Part shown: one piece after another, positions 55,376 through 64,000 of the stretch
How the letters are laid out: each line of letters begins with the position of its first letter
Numbering within the stretch: the stretch's first letter is position 1
Source: Paenibacillus amylolyticus
GTDB lineage: Bacteria > Bacillota > Bacilli > Paenibacillales > Paenibacillaceae
Assembly (NCBI RefSeq): GCF_003719335.1
Contig: NZ_RIAS01000005.1
Coordinates: 186,001 to 250,000, forward strand
Direction of reading: 5' to 3'
Length of the DNA: 64,000 nt
Program-made: the position numbers and the translations under genes
Notes under the pieces: model-generated
What the model saw: the letters and a program-made list of their open reading frames with translations, nothing else
What the model was told of the DNA's origin: nothing
The model's database searches: none

Positions 55376-55486
55376 CAATCTTCATCATTATAAACACCAG
55401 AATATCGTTCTAGTAACAGCTCTTCTTCTATTTGCAACGAAAATAAGTTTCAGACAGAAACTGTTATGTTTTTTATGCAGAGAAAG

Positions 55487-55520
55487 AAACAAGCTGACCA
55501 ATCATCAGGTCAGCTTGTTT
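55487..55520. terminator. Bidirectional terminator hairpin
   Basis: AAACAAGCTGACC pairs perfectly over 13 bases with GGTCAGCTTGTTT. It lies downstream of the minus-strand small membrane gene, with T-rich flanking on that strand. Confidence 0.7.
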
Positions 55521-55578
55521 GAATTCAGGAAATTTGTTCGTTTAATTGGGAAAAAAAATCTATTTTCTGAAGCAACAC

Positions 55579-55737
55579 CTATGATTTTTTATCTTTCATA
55601 GCCTTGTATAAATCAATGCCTAAAATTAGTGCCAATATAAATGTGGAAAATAACAAGGGTTTTATATAGCCAGAACCAAAAATGAAAAAACTAGCGAAGT
55701 AGTTAACTATAAAAACCATAACGTATCTCCACACCAT
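55579..55737 (-). CDS. Small membrane protein, candidate immunity partner
   Basis: 52-residue protein with two hydrophobic segments (about residues 4-20 and 27-44) and a basic tail KAMKDKKS. The start is the ATG at 55737, six bases after GAGGTG; the frame runs to 55770 without one. It begins 23 bases after the stop of the secreted-protein gene upstream on the same strand. Small two-pass proteins next to a secreted product are typical of bacteriocin immunity, but no homology supports this. Confidence 0.6.
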   Translation of the reverse strand: MVWRYVMVFIVNYFASFFIFGSGYIKPLLFSTFILALILGIDLYKAMKDKKS

Positions 55738-55760
55738 ATAGTACACCTCTTCTGTTGAAA

Positions 55761-56411
55761 TTAGAACCAAGGAACCAATGAAGTTCCACGTCTCGTGTCT
55801 ACATCATATGCTCCACCAGTATTGTTCGAATTTTTGGTAATACGTGTTTGTTTCCGAATTTCATAATCACCGTATACTGTACCATTGGAATCAACAAATC
55901 CTGGTCCCATTGTACGATAATGGTAAGTAATAAAAGTATACAAGTCTTCCGTATTATTATTAATAAAATAGTAGGCCGCGTAGCCACCTGCAGCAACAGC
56001 CACAAGTTCTTTCCATGGTGTAGCTATGTTTTTGGCATAGGCTGTAAAAGCGGCTACAAAAGCTGTCTTTGTAGCTCCTGAAAACTTTTTACTGCCTGCA
56101 AAATTATAGTTTTTTAGAGACTGCCATGCACTGGGATAAGTGGCCATTGCACTTTGAAGATTTACATCAGTTCTAAATGATGCAATAAGAAGTTGATTTA
56201 CTCTATTTCTATTGGTCTCAGATTTATCAGATATAATAATTGTACCATCTGAAACTGCGTAGTCAATGTTATTGGACTCCAATATACCTGTAATTCTCTC
56301 ATCAATCATAGGGATAATGGGTTCTTTTGTTTCGGATTGTGCAGAAATAACAGGAGCAACGACAGATACTATTAAGATTAAAGACAAAAATATCAAAGTG
56401 ATTTTTTTCAT
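55761..56411 (-). CDS. Secreted protein of unknown function
   Basis: 216-residue protein not recognised. A clear signal peptide (MKKITLIFLSLILIVSVVA, cleavage near APVISAQ) implies export. Near residues 110-150 is an Ala-rich, hydrophobic, possibly membrane-active stretch (KTAFVAAFTAYAKNIATPW then LVAVAAGGYAAYYFIN). The C-terminus is Asn/Thr-rich with charged residues. GGAGG precedes the ATG. The gene is AT-rich compared with its neighbours and lies beside gene debris, suggesting transfer. Confidence 0.65.
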   Translation of the reverse strand: MKKITLIFLSLILIVSVVAPVISAQSETKEPIIPMIDERITGILESNNIDYAVSDGTIIISDKSETNRNRVNQLLIASFRTDVNLQSAMATYPSAWQSLKNYNFAGSKKFSGATKTAFVAAFTAYAKNIATPWKELVAVAAGGYAAYYFINNNTEDLYTFITYHYRTMGPGFVDSNGTVYGDYEIRKQTRITKNSNNTGGAYDVDTRRGTSLVPWF

Positions 56412-56885
56412 TCTTTACCTCCAGTAGATCAGTATTCTGTTTTCTTAATGATAAAATAATAATAAACCTCACAAAACTTCTAAGATATTCCTCCTCTCGA
56501 TTTAATGAATTAACTATATTTGGATATTGCTATGATTACAATATAAGCTCATATTAAATAGAAAATTTGGTTCTTATGATCCATAAAATGATAAAGAATC
56601 CTAAATTTCTGTTTTGTTTTGTGGATCTTTTTGTTGAGAAATGTCGTTTGTAATCATCTTTTTAATGTAACTTGTCAGTACTGAACGAAAGTGAAAGAAG
56701 TATTCAGATAATAAGTGCTTTTGGGAATTCCCCTGATTCACTGTCCTTATTGGCCCCACGTATAGAGACCTACATATCCGAAGCTTTTTTGTGGAGGCAG
56801 GAAATTCAGGGGGAAATGGGTTAAAGCTTTACAATCGCAAATCAGTTAGTAGGTCCAAAAAGGGTAAGATGAAGGAAGAAACACA
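56412..56885. other. Gene-free AT-rich stretch
   Basis: No convincing gene or structured RNA. The AT-rich bases before the secreted-protein gene probably hold its promoter, but I cannot place hexamers with confidence. Confidence 0.4.
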
Positions 56886-57023
56886 ATGAACGCTAGTAAA
56901 TCGGTAGAACTAATCGGGGGATCACCAAAGATTGGGACGATGGTGCGTAGCCTATTCGATCGCCTCAGTTCTGGTCCTAATGATGCGGCATCAGCTTCGT
57001 ATGCTTCACAAGGGGGAACGTGA
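56886..57023 (+). pseudogene. Possible flavodoxin-fold reductase fragment
   Basis: 45 codons beginning MNASKSVELIGGSPKIGTMV, with AAGGAAG before the ATG. The GGSPKIG stretch recalls the N-terminal phosphate loop of NADPH-dependent FMN reductases, but the frame stops too soon. It sits just before an SDR fragment, so it is most likely debris. Confidence 0.3.
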
Positions 57024-57200
57024 GATAAACTCGATGGATTGGCTTATCTGAACGAGATTCGAGCGTAGGTCCGTTAGAGCTGGATGAGAGATTGACGCAA
57101 CCTTCGTAGGCGCAAGCGGTATTCATTAGAGCGACGCTCTAAGCTCGATCCGAATGTGATGGCTGGGATAGACTGGAGGAAGAAAAACAATGGCCGTGAA

Positions 57201-57431
57201 GCCGGGAACATTCGGGCAAATGCAATTGCGCCGGGCGGTGTTAACACAAATATCCAGACAACAATTACCGCGCTACATCCACTGGAAATTGCAGATATTT
57301 TCGATGTAGGACCAGGCAAGCTTGCCGAACCGGAGGAAATTGCACGAGTGGCCTTGTTCCTTGGTTCGAATGATTCCACCTTTGTTAACGGGGATGTTAT
57401 TAAAGCGGACGGCGGCTGGACGGCTCGTTAA
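57201..57431 (+). pseudogene. Short-chain dehydrogenase, C-terminal fragment
   Basis: The last about 77 codons of a short-chain dehydrogenase/reductase. NIRANAIAPGGVNTNIQT is the conserved post-active-site strand, and PEEIARVALFLGSNDSTFVN with GDVIKADGGWTAR is the typical C-terminus. The nucleotide-binding GxxxGxG and the catalytic Ser-Tyr-Lys are absent, and upstream sequence in all frames is broken, so it cannot be a working enzyme. Confidence 0.8.
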
Positions 57432-57716
57432 ACAAGTGTCTGTTCGTCGGAAGTTAACATTGACTGAATAAACAAGAATAAGCTCCATCCTTTTGCATGT
57501 TTTGGGTTAAATTATGCTCAGAACACCTGCACAAGGATAAAGTTTTTTTGTGTTTCGAATACGTTCACTGAACTGGGAATAGCAAAGCCTAAGCTCCCAT
57601 GGTACAATAAATCGTTCTCCTGAACTCATTCGGGCAAAATAAGAAATATGGGGTAATAATGAACATGATCATCATCAAATGTAAACGAGCAGGTCAAGGA
57701 AAAGGAGGGAGATGCC

Positions 57717-58784
57717 ATGTCATTTGGAGCACGTGTACTTAAGACAGGTATAGCGGTCACGCTGGCTTTATATCTGAGCAGTCTGTTTCTGAATCCGCAA
57801 TCTCCCGTGCCTGCCGCCATCGCAGCGATATTTGCCATGCAGCCTTCCATCTATCGTTCGTGGAAATATTTCCTCGATCAGTTGCAGACGACCACACTGG
57901 GTGCAATTGTAGCCTTACTGGGTGGTATGGTGCTGTCCAACGAGCCTATTGCCGTGGGCTTAATTATTGTGCTGGTTATTATGATCTGTCTTAAATTAAA
58001 TATGGGTGAAACTGTGGGGCTGACACTTGTCACGGTGGTATCGATTATGGAAGCTTCAGGAGATTGGCACTTTGCGCTGAATCGCTTCTTGCTAACCCTT
58101 GTGGGCATTATATCAGCTTTCCTGATTAATATCTCGGTGTTTCCTCCTAAACCGAAGGTACAGTTTGTGAAGCAGATTCAGAGTGTGTTTAATGGCATGT
58201 CACTGCTGCTTCGTACATCAATCTCTGATGAGATTAAAGAGGTTGTTTTCCGGGAAGAAAAAAGCAATCTGGGCGGTTCGATCAAGTCTTTATCTGACAA
58301 GTATCATCTGTTTGAAGAAGAGCAGAAGAAGATGAAACGTGCCAAATTCAGCAAGACCCGTCAGATGGTCGTATATAAACAAATGCTGTTAAGTTTGCAA
58401 AAAGGATACGATGTACTGGACTCCGTAGAACGTCACTACTTTCAGGCACAGCGAACACCGGAAATGGATCTGTTTTTTGATACCCATCTTGAACGGGTGA
58501 TTAAATTTCATGAGCATGCCTTGCTCAAATTTGAAGACAAACTCAAACCAAATGGTGAAGAGGCTGCACAGTTTGTAACCGAGAATGATCATTTTATGGA
58601 ACAAGCCATTACGCAGTTTGATGTCGATCAAGACGGCATGTTAAGGTTATCGATTGTGGCCGCAGCGATATACGATTACGGATATCAGCTGGAACGGTTG
58701 AATCGGTTGGCAGACCATGTGCACACTTCAAGTGAAGATAAAGAGTCACATGACCACATGCTGAACTGGCTGAAATGGCCCTAG
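57717..58784 (+). CDS. Aromatic acid exporter family membrane protein (DUF939/ArAE)
   Basis: 355-residue protein. The first 145 residues have four to five hydrophobic segments with VPAAIAAIFAMQPSIYRSWKY near residue 30 and LGAIVALLGG near 60, matching the ArAE/FUSC-like family; the remaining part is a charged, helical cytoplasmic domain. Family members export aromatic or other organic acids, though the substrate is rarely known. The ATG has AAAGGAGGG eight bases before. It appears to be monocistronic. Confidence 0.82.
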   Translation: MSFGARVLKTGIAVTLALYLSSLFLNPQSPVPAAIAAIFAMQPSIYRSWKYFLDQLQTTTLGAIVALLGGMVLSNEPIAVGLIIVLVIMICLKLNMGETVGLTLVTVVSIMEASGDWHFALNRFLLTLVGIISAFLINISVFPPKPKVQFVKQIQSVFNGMSLLLRTSISDEIKEVVFREEKSNLGGSIKSLSDKYHLFEEEQKKMKRAKFSKTRQMVVYKQMLLSLQKGYDVLDSVERHYFQAQRTPEMDLFFDTHLERVIKFHEHALLKFEDKLKPNGEEAAQFVTENDHFMEQAITQFDVDQDGMLRLSIVAAAIYDYGYQLERLNRLADHVHTSSEDKESHDHMLNWLKWP

Positions 58785-58819
58785 ATGGCAAAATAAGATA
58801 CAATATAGGTAATATAAAG

Positions 58820-58845
58820 CCCGGACAGTAACGTCCGGGTTGTTT
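58820..58845 (+). terminator. Terminator hairpin
   Basis: CCCGGAC pairs with GTCCGGG across AGTAAC, followed by TTGTTT. Confidence 0.6.
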
Positions 58846-58940
58846 GGTCTATCGGTGAATGCAAGTGACGTGAATCGATGAGAATCGATAGGAATGAATG
58901 GGAACGATGATAACCATTATGAATGAACTGAGGGGTAGAA

Positions 58941-59402
58941 ATGGAGATCAAGCAGTTGGATGCAGAACTCATGGAATGGTTAAGCGGAAGCGATTTGGAG
59001 AACAAGCAGCATGAAGCGATGCAGTTGCTAACCGTAACTGACGGACAGTGGCCTCATCTGGCGATGATCAGCATGGGAGAAGTTATCGCAATAAGTCCTA
59101 GTTGCCTTCGGTTGGCGCTCTGGCAAGGGACACAAACGAGTATGAATATGATGGAAACGGGTAAGGCTACGTTAATTGCGGTGCATGGACAGCGGATATT
59201 GCATGTTCGGCTTGAAGTCCGTTTACTTCCTGAACTCGTGGACACGATTCACCCGCGAGATCGGTATGAGTGTAACATCCTTCATATACGGATCGATCAG
59301 GCGCCATATGCAGAAATCACGTCAGGCATTACGTTTCAATTAAAAGATCAAACGGGTGCATTGGCACGCTGGACTTCAACTATTGAGGACTTGAGAATGT
59401 AG
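58941..59402 (+). CDS. Pyridoxamine 5'-phosphate oxidase-like split-barrel protein
   Basis: 153-residue protein with the alternating strand pattern of the FMN-binding split barrel. MQLLTVTDGQWPHLAMISMG near residue 27 and RLALWQGTQTSMNMMETGKA near 57 fit the family. FMN binding and activity are not demonstrable from sequence. GAGGGG precedes the ATG. It stands alone. Confidence 0.7.
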   Translation: MEIKQLDAELMEWLSGSDLENKQHEAMQLLTVTDGQWPHLAMISMGEVIAISPSCLRLALWQGTQTSMNMMETGKATLIAVHGQRILHVRLEVRLLPELVDTIHPRDRYECNILHIRIDQAPYAEITSGITFQLKDQTGALARWTSTIEDLRM

Positions 59403-59510
59403 AGGGAAATGCGCATGTTGTGGTTAATACTGTGTGACGAGGTATAAGTACCAGATCATTTAACCACACGACAAGAACACACAAGTGAAAATAACAAATA
59501 ACGTCTCCGC

Positions 59511-59539
59511 TTGCATCGGGACGTTGTCGCTGGTACAAT
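59511..59539 (+). promoter_or_regulatory. Sigma-A promoter of helD
   Basis: TTGCAT, 17 bases, TACAAT, 140 bases before the helD start, giving a long AT-rich untranslated leader. Confidence 0.5.
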
Positions 59540-59678
59540 ATAAAATGGTTTTCAGAAAATTAGAATTAATTAACATAAAATTAAAATGTTTACTTTCTAA
59601 TAATTATACCATTGCCTTTTCGGGCTTGTCAAATGGATATTCGAAGACACAATCCGGGGAAAGAGAGGCGCATAACAT

Positions 59679-62054
59679 ATGAGTAATGAGCAACAGTGGA
59701 ACCAGGAACAGGAGCGGGTGAACACCGTGACTGATCAGATTGAGCGCAAAATCGCTACACTGGAGGAAGAGGTCGGCTCCTTCCGGGACGAAGTGGTCGG
59801 GATGCGTAAGGACTTCTGGGATGAGGTGACGATGAACTTTAGTGAAGCCGATGATGTCGGGGAGACGTCAACGAGTATGCGGCAACAATCGCAGGTTTTG
59901 TCCGATCGTGAACGAAGTCATCTGAATACAGCTGCGGCTTTGGATAAAATGAAACGACTGCATCATTCACCTTATTTCGGACGAATTGATTTCAAGGAGG
60001 ATGGATACCCGGACTCGGAACGTATCTATCTGGGCATTGCATCCCTACTGGATGAGAAGGAGGAGTCCTTCCTGATCTACGACTGGCGTGCACCGATCTC
60101 CAACCTGTACTACGATGGTGCACCTGGACCGATCTCTTACCGTACCCCAAGCGGTGAGATTAGTGGAGAGATCGAGATGAAACGTCAATTCGTCATTCGG
60201 GATGGGCGTATCCGGTTCATGTTTGATACAGGGGTAACGATCGGAGATCAGCTGCTTCAGGCTGTGCTCAGCCGAACATCTGATGCACAGATGAAGAGTA
60301 TTGTGGCAACGATTCAGAAGGAACAAAACCGAATTATTCGTAATGATCGGACACGCATGTTGATTGTTCAGGGCGCAGCAGGAAGCGGCAAAACCTCTGC
60401 CGCTCTCCAGCGAGTCGCGTATCTTCTCTATAAATACCGCGAGCATCTTCAAGCGGATCAGATGGTTCTTTTTTCGCCAAACCCGATGTTTAACAGTTAT
60501 GTATCTACGGTACTTCCAGAGCTTGGGGAAGAGAATATGTTGCAGACGACGTTTCAGGAGTATCTGGAACGCCGTTTAGGGCGGGAATATCAGCTTGAAG
60601 ACCCATTTATTCAGCTGGAATATGTGCTCACAGGAACGGAGGAACCTGGTTACGATGCACGAATGTCCGGTATACGGTTCAAGTCCTCTGCATCATTCCT
60701 GAAGGTGATCACACGTTATAAGGAGAGCATGTTAACCGGAGGCATGAAATTCAAGCCGGTTCGTTTTCAGGGCAAGGCGATTGTGGATGCGGAAGCGATG
60801 TCAGCGAAATTTTACAGCTTCGGTTCATCTGTCAAGCTAGTTAGCCGGCTGGAACTGTTGCGGGATTGGTTGCTTAAGGAGCTCTCGACGTTTGGTAAAG
60901 GGGAACTGAACGCACCGTGGGTTGATCAGCAGCTTGATCTGATGGAACCGGAAGATTTGCAGCGAGCTTACCAACGCTTGAAACGCAAACAAAAGGGGAA
61001 ATCCCATACGTTTGATGATTTTCAGCAGGAAAGAGAAATTCTGGCGAGAATGGTGGTCAGTGACAGGTTGAAGCCTTTGCGCAAATGGATCAAATCACTG
61101 CGTTTTGTGGATATCCGTCAGTTGTATGCAAACTTGTTCGAGGATCAGGCACAGATGGTTCGTCTGCTTGACAGAGAGCCTTTGCCTGCCCACTGGGAAG
61201 AAATCTCGACCATGACGCTGCGCAGATTAAAGGTACAGGAGCTGGCTTACGAGGACATTACGCCGTACCTGTATTTGCGCGAACTGCTGCTAGGATTCCA
61301 TATTAATTCGAACATCCGCCATGTCATTATTGATGAAGCGCAGGATTACTCTGCCTTCCAGCTCTCTTTTATGAAGAGACTATTTCCACACGCGAAAATT
61401 ACGGCTCTTGGTGACTTTAATCAGGCTATTTATGCCCATTCATCCGTACTCAGCGGCACTGGACCATTAAGTGACTTATACGGGCCAGAGAACACGGAGG
61501 TTATTGTGCTGACACGCAGTTACCGCTCTACGATGGAGATTGTGGAATTTACGCGGGGCATGGTTCCTGGTGGGGAGGAGATCATTCCGTTTAACCGAAA
61601 TGGAGAGAAACCTAAAGTCATCGTGACCTCTGATCCAAAGCAGCATGTGGAGCAAATTACGGCAGATCTTCATCATCTGATACAGGAGGGTTATGAATCC
61701 GTAGCTGTCATCTGCAAGACGGCGGAAGAAAGCCAGGAAGTTCACGCCCTACTCAGTAAAAAGCTGGATAAGGCTCCCAAGCTGATCAAAAAAACAACAC
61801 TGGCTTTTGAACAAGGCGTTCATGTAATCCCGGCTTATTTGGCGAAAGGTGTGGAGTTTGACGCGGTCTTAATCTATAATGGCTCCGCTGATGCCTATTC
61901 CCGTGAACAGGAACGCAAGCTGTTCTATACCGCCTGTACCCGGGCGATGCATTTGCTACATGTATATTCTTTAGGGAAACCAAGTCCATTTATCACCTCA
62001 CAATCAGAAGAGTGGTACGAGATGAAAGATATCCCTGCTACTCGTGTAGAGTAA
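59679..62054 (+). CDS. helD: RNA polymerase-recycling helicase-like HelD
   Basis: 791-residue UvrD/Rep-type ATPase that binds RNA polymerase and releases it from stalled complexes. An N-terminal coiled coil (residues 5-90, EERVN...IATLEEEV) precedes the sequence YDWRAPISNLYYDGAPGP near residue 130, typical of HelD. Walker A is VQGAAGSGKTSAALQR near 230, Walker B VIIDEAQDYSAFQ near 547, GDFNQAIYAH near 580 and the late TACTRAMHLLHV near 750. Length agrees with the Bacillus protein. The ribosome site is moderate (GAGAGG). Some Firmicute HelD proteins give rifampicin tolerance. Confidence 0.88.
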   Translation: MSNEQQWNQEQERVNTVTDQIERKIATLEEEVGSFRDEVVGMRKDFWDEVTMNFSEADDVGETSTSMRQQSQVLSDRERSHLNTAAALDKMKRLHHSPYFGRIDFKEDGYPDSERIYLGIASLLDEKEESFLIYDWRAPISNLYYDGAPGPISYRTPSGEISGEIEMKRQFVIRDGRIRFMFDTGVTIGDQLLQAVLSRTSDAQMKSIVATIQKEQNRIIRNDRTRMLIVQGAAGSGKTSAALQRVAYLLYKYREHLQADQMVLFSPNPMFNSYVSTVLPELGEENMLQTTFQEYLERRLGREYQLEDPFIQLEYVLTGTEEPGYDARMSGIRFKSSASFLKVITRYKESMLTGGMKFKPVRFQGKAIVDAEAMSAKFYSFGSSVKLVSRLELLRDWLLKELSTFGKGELNAPWVDQQLDLMEPEDLQRAYQRLKRKQKGKSHTFDDFQQEREILARMVVSDRLKPLRKWIKSLRFVDIRQLYANLFEDQAQMVRLLDREPLPAHWEEISTMTLRRLKVQELAYEDITPYLYLRELLLGFHINSNIRHVIIDEAQDYSAFQLSFMKRLFPHAKITALGDFNQAIYAHSSVLSGTGPLSDLYGPENTEVIVLTRSYRSTMEIVEFTRGMVPGGEEIIPFNRNGEKPKVIVTSDPKQHVEQITADLHHLIQEGYESVAVICKTAEESQEVHALLSKKLDKAPKLIKKTTLAFEQGVHVIPAYLAKGVEFDAVLIYNGSADAYSREQERKLFYTACTRAMHLLHVYSLGKPSPFITSQSEEWYEMKDIPATRVE

Positions 62055-62107
62055 AAAGAGGACGAATCCGAGCAGTATGTTGCTGTGAATTCTTTTGTGT
62101 AAGGTGA

Positions 62108-62141
62108 GGTCAGCCAGACATGTTCTGGTTGACCCTTTTTT
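62108..62141 (+). terminator. Terminator of helD
   Basis: GGTCAGCCAGA pairs with TCTGGTTGACC (one wobble) and is followed by TTTTTT. Confidence 0.85.
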
Positions 62142-62257
62142 GTGTATGCTATGAAGAGAAACTTGCTAACAATAGTGACATGCGCAGACATATCTTAGTT
62201 GTTATTGATAAATAAGGTGAATCTCCTTGTGCATGTATTCAATAGATGTAATTTTTC

Positions 62258-62286
62258 TTTACACATGAAGCGCAGACTCATATAAT
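62258..62286 (+). promoter_or_regulatory. Sigma-A promoter of the adenine deaminase gene
   Basis: TTTACA, exactly 17 bases, TATAAT. This is the best promoter in the window, with five of six -35 bases (consensus TTGACA) and a perfect -10. It gives an RNA leader of about 120 bases. The ACTCATA...TATGAGT inverted repeat (62276-62282 with 62340-62346) spans the promoter. Confidence 0.8.
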
Positions 62287-62411
62287 CGTAACAATCTATT
62301 TTTTGGAGCGTTGCATGATGATGGGGGAAAAATTCATTGTATGAGTAATCCATACTCTAATTTTGGGAGCAGGCAACGGAACAGGGAATCTAATGAAGGA
62401 GGCAGGTAACA

Positions 62412-64000
62412 TTGAAAAAAACAGGATTTGAGCGGCCGCTGATGGCCGATTGCGTACCGGATCTGGTCGCTACAGCCCGAGGAGATATGAAGGCAAGTTT
62501 GGTGATTCGAGGCGGCACTTTGGTGAATGTGATCTCGGGGGAAATTCTGCCGGACATGTCTGTCGCTGTGCAAGGTGCACGAATTGCGTATGTGGGCAGA
62601 GATGTAAGCCATACGATCGGAGAGCATACCCGCATTATTGAGGCAAATGGAAAGTATATTGCTCCGGGACTGTTAGACGGTCATTGTCATATTGAGAGCA
62701 CACAGATGAAAGTATCCGAGTTCGCAAGAGCAGTACTGCCTTCGGGAACGACTGGCGGCTTCTTTGATCCACATGAAATTTCCAATGTGCTTGGGCTTAA
62801 AGGATTGCGGCTTATGCTCGATGAAGCACGTACCACACCAATGGCGGCTTATATGCAAGTAGCATCATGTGTACCTTCCACTCACCCAGGGCTGGAGACT
62901 ACAGGAGCTTATATTGGGCCGGAAGAGGTAGCAGAGGCACTATCATGGGGACCGGACATGATCGGCCTGGGTGAAGTGATGAACTTCCCGGGAGTGGTGT
63001 ATGGGGATGAAACGATGATCGGGGAGATTCAGGCGACTCTGCGCGCCGGCAAAGTGGCAGATGGACATTTCACTTGGGCCTCGGATGACTGGCGTCTGCC
63101 TGCTTATGCGGCGAGCGGTGTGACAGGAGATCATGAGTGTGTTACGAAAGAAGATGTGGTGGAGCGCTTGCGGCTTGGGATGTATGCGAAGATGCGCCAG
63201 GGTTCTGCATGGCATGATGTTGCCGAGACGATTAAAGCATGTACGGAGCTTGGACTCGATACCCGGCGAATGATGCTGGTGACCGATGATCGCAGCTCGG
63301 AATCATTGCTGAAAGAGGGCCACATGGACTTTGTCGTTCGACTGGCCATTTCCCAAGGGGTGAAGCCTGTAACAGCATTCCAGATGGCTACGATTAATAC
63401 GGCAGAACGTTTTGGTGTGGCGCGTGATATCGGAGCGGTGATTCCGGGTAACATTGCCGATATTATTTTGTTAGACGGACGCCTTGCGGATGTACGTGTA
63501 GGCACAACGATTGCTGCCGGGCAAGTCGTAGCAGAGAACGGTAAAATGACCGCCGTGTGGGACACGTTCACTTATCCAGAGGAAGCGCTAAACACAGTGA
63601 AGCTGGAAGCGAATATTCAGCCACAGGATCTGGAACTGTCTGCACCCATTGTGGATGGGACGATAGGCGCACGCATTATCCATGTGACGGAGAATCATGT
63701 GGAAACGAAGGAGAAGCATGTACAAGTGAATGTGCAAGCTGGCAAGGTGGTTCTGCCTGCCGCAGGTGAGGTATGCAAAATCGCTGTGCTGGAACGCCAT
63801 AAACAAACGGGAAATCGCGCAGTGGCACTGGTCGGCGGGATCGGATTCAATTCGCCAGCCGCCATAGCCATGACGGTAGCCCACGATAGTCATAATCTGC
63901 TGATCATCGGGAACGATGATACACTTATGGCAGAGGCCGGCAATCGTGTCATCCGTATGCAGGGCGGTGTAGCTGTTGTAACACATGCAGGTGTAACGGA
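62412..64000 (+). CDS. Adenine deaminase-like amidohydrolase (cut by window end)
   Basis: At least 529 residues; the family is about 570-600, so only the end is missing. Adenine deaminase turns adenine into hypoxanthine. Motifs are LLDGHCHIESTQMK near residue 96 (metal His pair), FFDPHEISNVLG near 118, GLGEVMNFPG near 186, DGHFTWASDD near 218, VTGDHECV near 238 and VTDDRSSESL near 290. The usual family stretch after DGH is APG (from memory); here it is FTWA, so it is a divergent paralog like YerA. TTG start with AAGGAGG nine bases before. Substrate is uncertain. Confidence 0.85.
   Translation, partial: MKKTGFERPLMADCVPDLVATARGDMKASLVIRGGTLVNVISGEILPDMSVAVQGARIAYVGRDVSHTIGEHTRIIEANGKYIAPGLLDGHCHIESTQMKVSEFARAVLPSGTTGGFFDPHEISNVLGLKGLRLMLDEARTTPMAAYMQVASCVPSTHPGLETTGAYIGPEEVAEALSWGPDMIGLGEVMNFPGVVYGDETMIGEIQATLRAGKVADGHFTWASDDWRLPAYAASGVTGDHECVTKEDVVERLRLGMYAKMRQGSAWHDVAETIKACTELGLDTRRMMLVTDDRSSESLLKEGHMDFVVRLAISQGVKPVTAFQMATINTAERFGVARDIGAVIPGNIADIILLDGRLADVRVGTTIAAGQVVAENGKMTAVWDTFTYPEEALNTVKLEANIQPQDLELSAPIVDGTIGARIIHVTENHVETKEKHVQVNVQAGKVVLPAAGEVCKIAVLERHKQTGNRAVALVGGIGFNSPAAIAMTVAHDSHNLLIIGNDDTLMAEAGNRVIRMQGGVAVVTHAGVT

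Noticed and set aside
59485..59682. 65-codon frame before helD
   Set aside because: It covers the helD promoter and untranslated leader and has no start signal.
62276..62346. Purine riboswitch lookalike before the adenine deaminase gene
   Set aside because: CTCATATAATCG and a closing TATGAGT resemble a purine aptamer, but the 5' half is the promoter's -10 element, so it is not transcribed, and the conserved TTTCTACC joint is missing.

Overview
The window looks like chromosomal DNA of a Gram-positive, spore-forming Firmicute, most probably Paenibacillus. This is an inference from gene content: three sugar ABC import systems with YesM/YesN-type two-component regulators, YqhG/YqhH, YqzE and YwbE families, a class II (B12-dependent) ribonucleotide reductase, HelD, strong GGAGG ribosome sites and frequent TTG/GTG starts. 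There are no rRNA or tRNA genes, CRISPR arrays or intact insertion sequences.

Layout. 0-4.4 kb: the end of a sugar permease, a short Nif3-like protein, a divergent polysaccharide deacetylase, a CwlD-like amidase, YqzE and a secreted unknown. 4.5-7.5 kb: yqhG and yqhH on the minus strand. 7.6-10.6 kb: nrdJ behind two NrdR-like boxes. 10.9-12.8 kb: a 59-residue membrane peptide and an ABC exporter. 13.2-15.5 kb: an OatA-like acyltransferase. 15.6-24.9 kb: a mannoside cluster (binding lipoprotein, two permeases, kinase, regulator, GH2 beta-mannosidase) with a cre-like site. 25.1-27.1 kb: a FAD monooxygenase divergent from a MarR regulator. 27.2-33.1 kb: a YneQ-like protein, a NhaK-like antiporter, a polysaccharide deacetylase, YwbE, a DUF4269 protein and a YhfA-like transporter. 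33.4-40.6 kb: a second sugar system of unknown substrate. 40.7-41.4 kb: a membrane unknown. 41.7-41.9 kb: a structured intergenic element, possibly a dispersed repeat. 42-52.5 kb: a galactan-oligosaccharide system with GH53 and GH42 enzymes. 52.8-55 kb: an ACT-malic enzyme and an HD protein. 55-57.5 kb: an AT-rich patch with a secreted protein/small membrane protein pair and gene debris. 57.7-64 kb: an ArAE-type exporter, a PNPOx-like protein, helD and an atypical adenine deaminase cut by the window edge.

How they work together. The three sugar systems each pair a membrane kinase and an AraC-type regulator with a lipoprotein and two permeases. None encodes its own ATPase, so they probably share an MsmX-type ATPase encoded elsewhere. 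The beta-mannosidase, galactanase and beta-galactosidase show no signal peptide, so imported oligosaccharides are probably finished in the cytoplasm. In two of the systems a terminator hairpin directly follows the binding-protein gene, which would raise it above the permeases.

Most of the window is ordinary. The places most worth a second look are the 55.6-56.4 kb secreted/membrane pair, the 41.7-41.9 kb structured element, the signal-less GH53 enzyme, the NrdR box pair, the altered adenine deaminase and the 10.95 kb membrane peptide with its ABC exporter.
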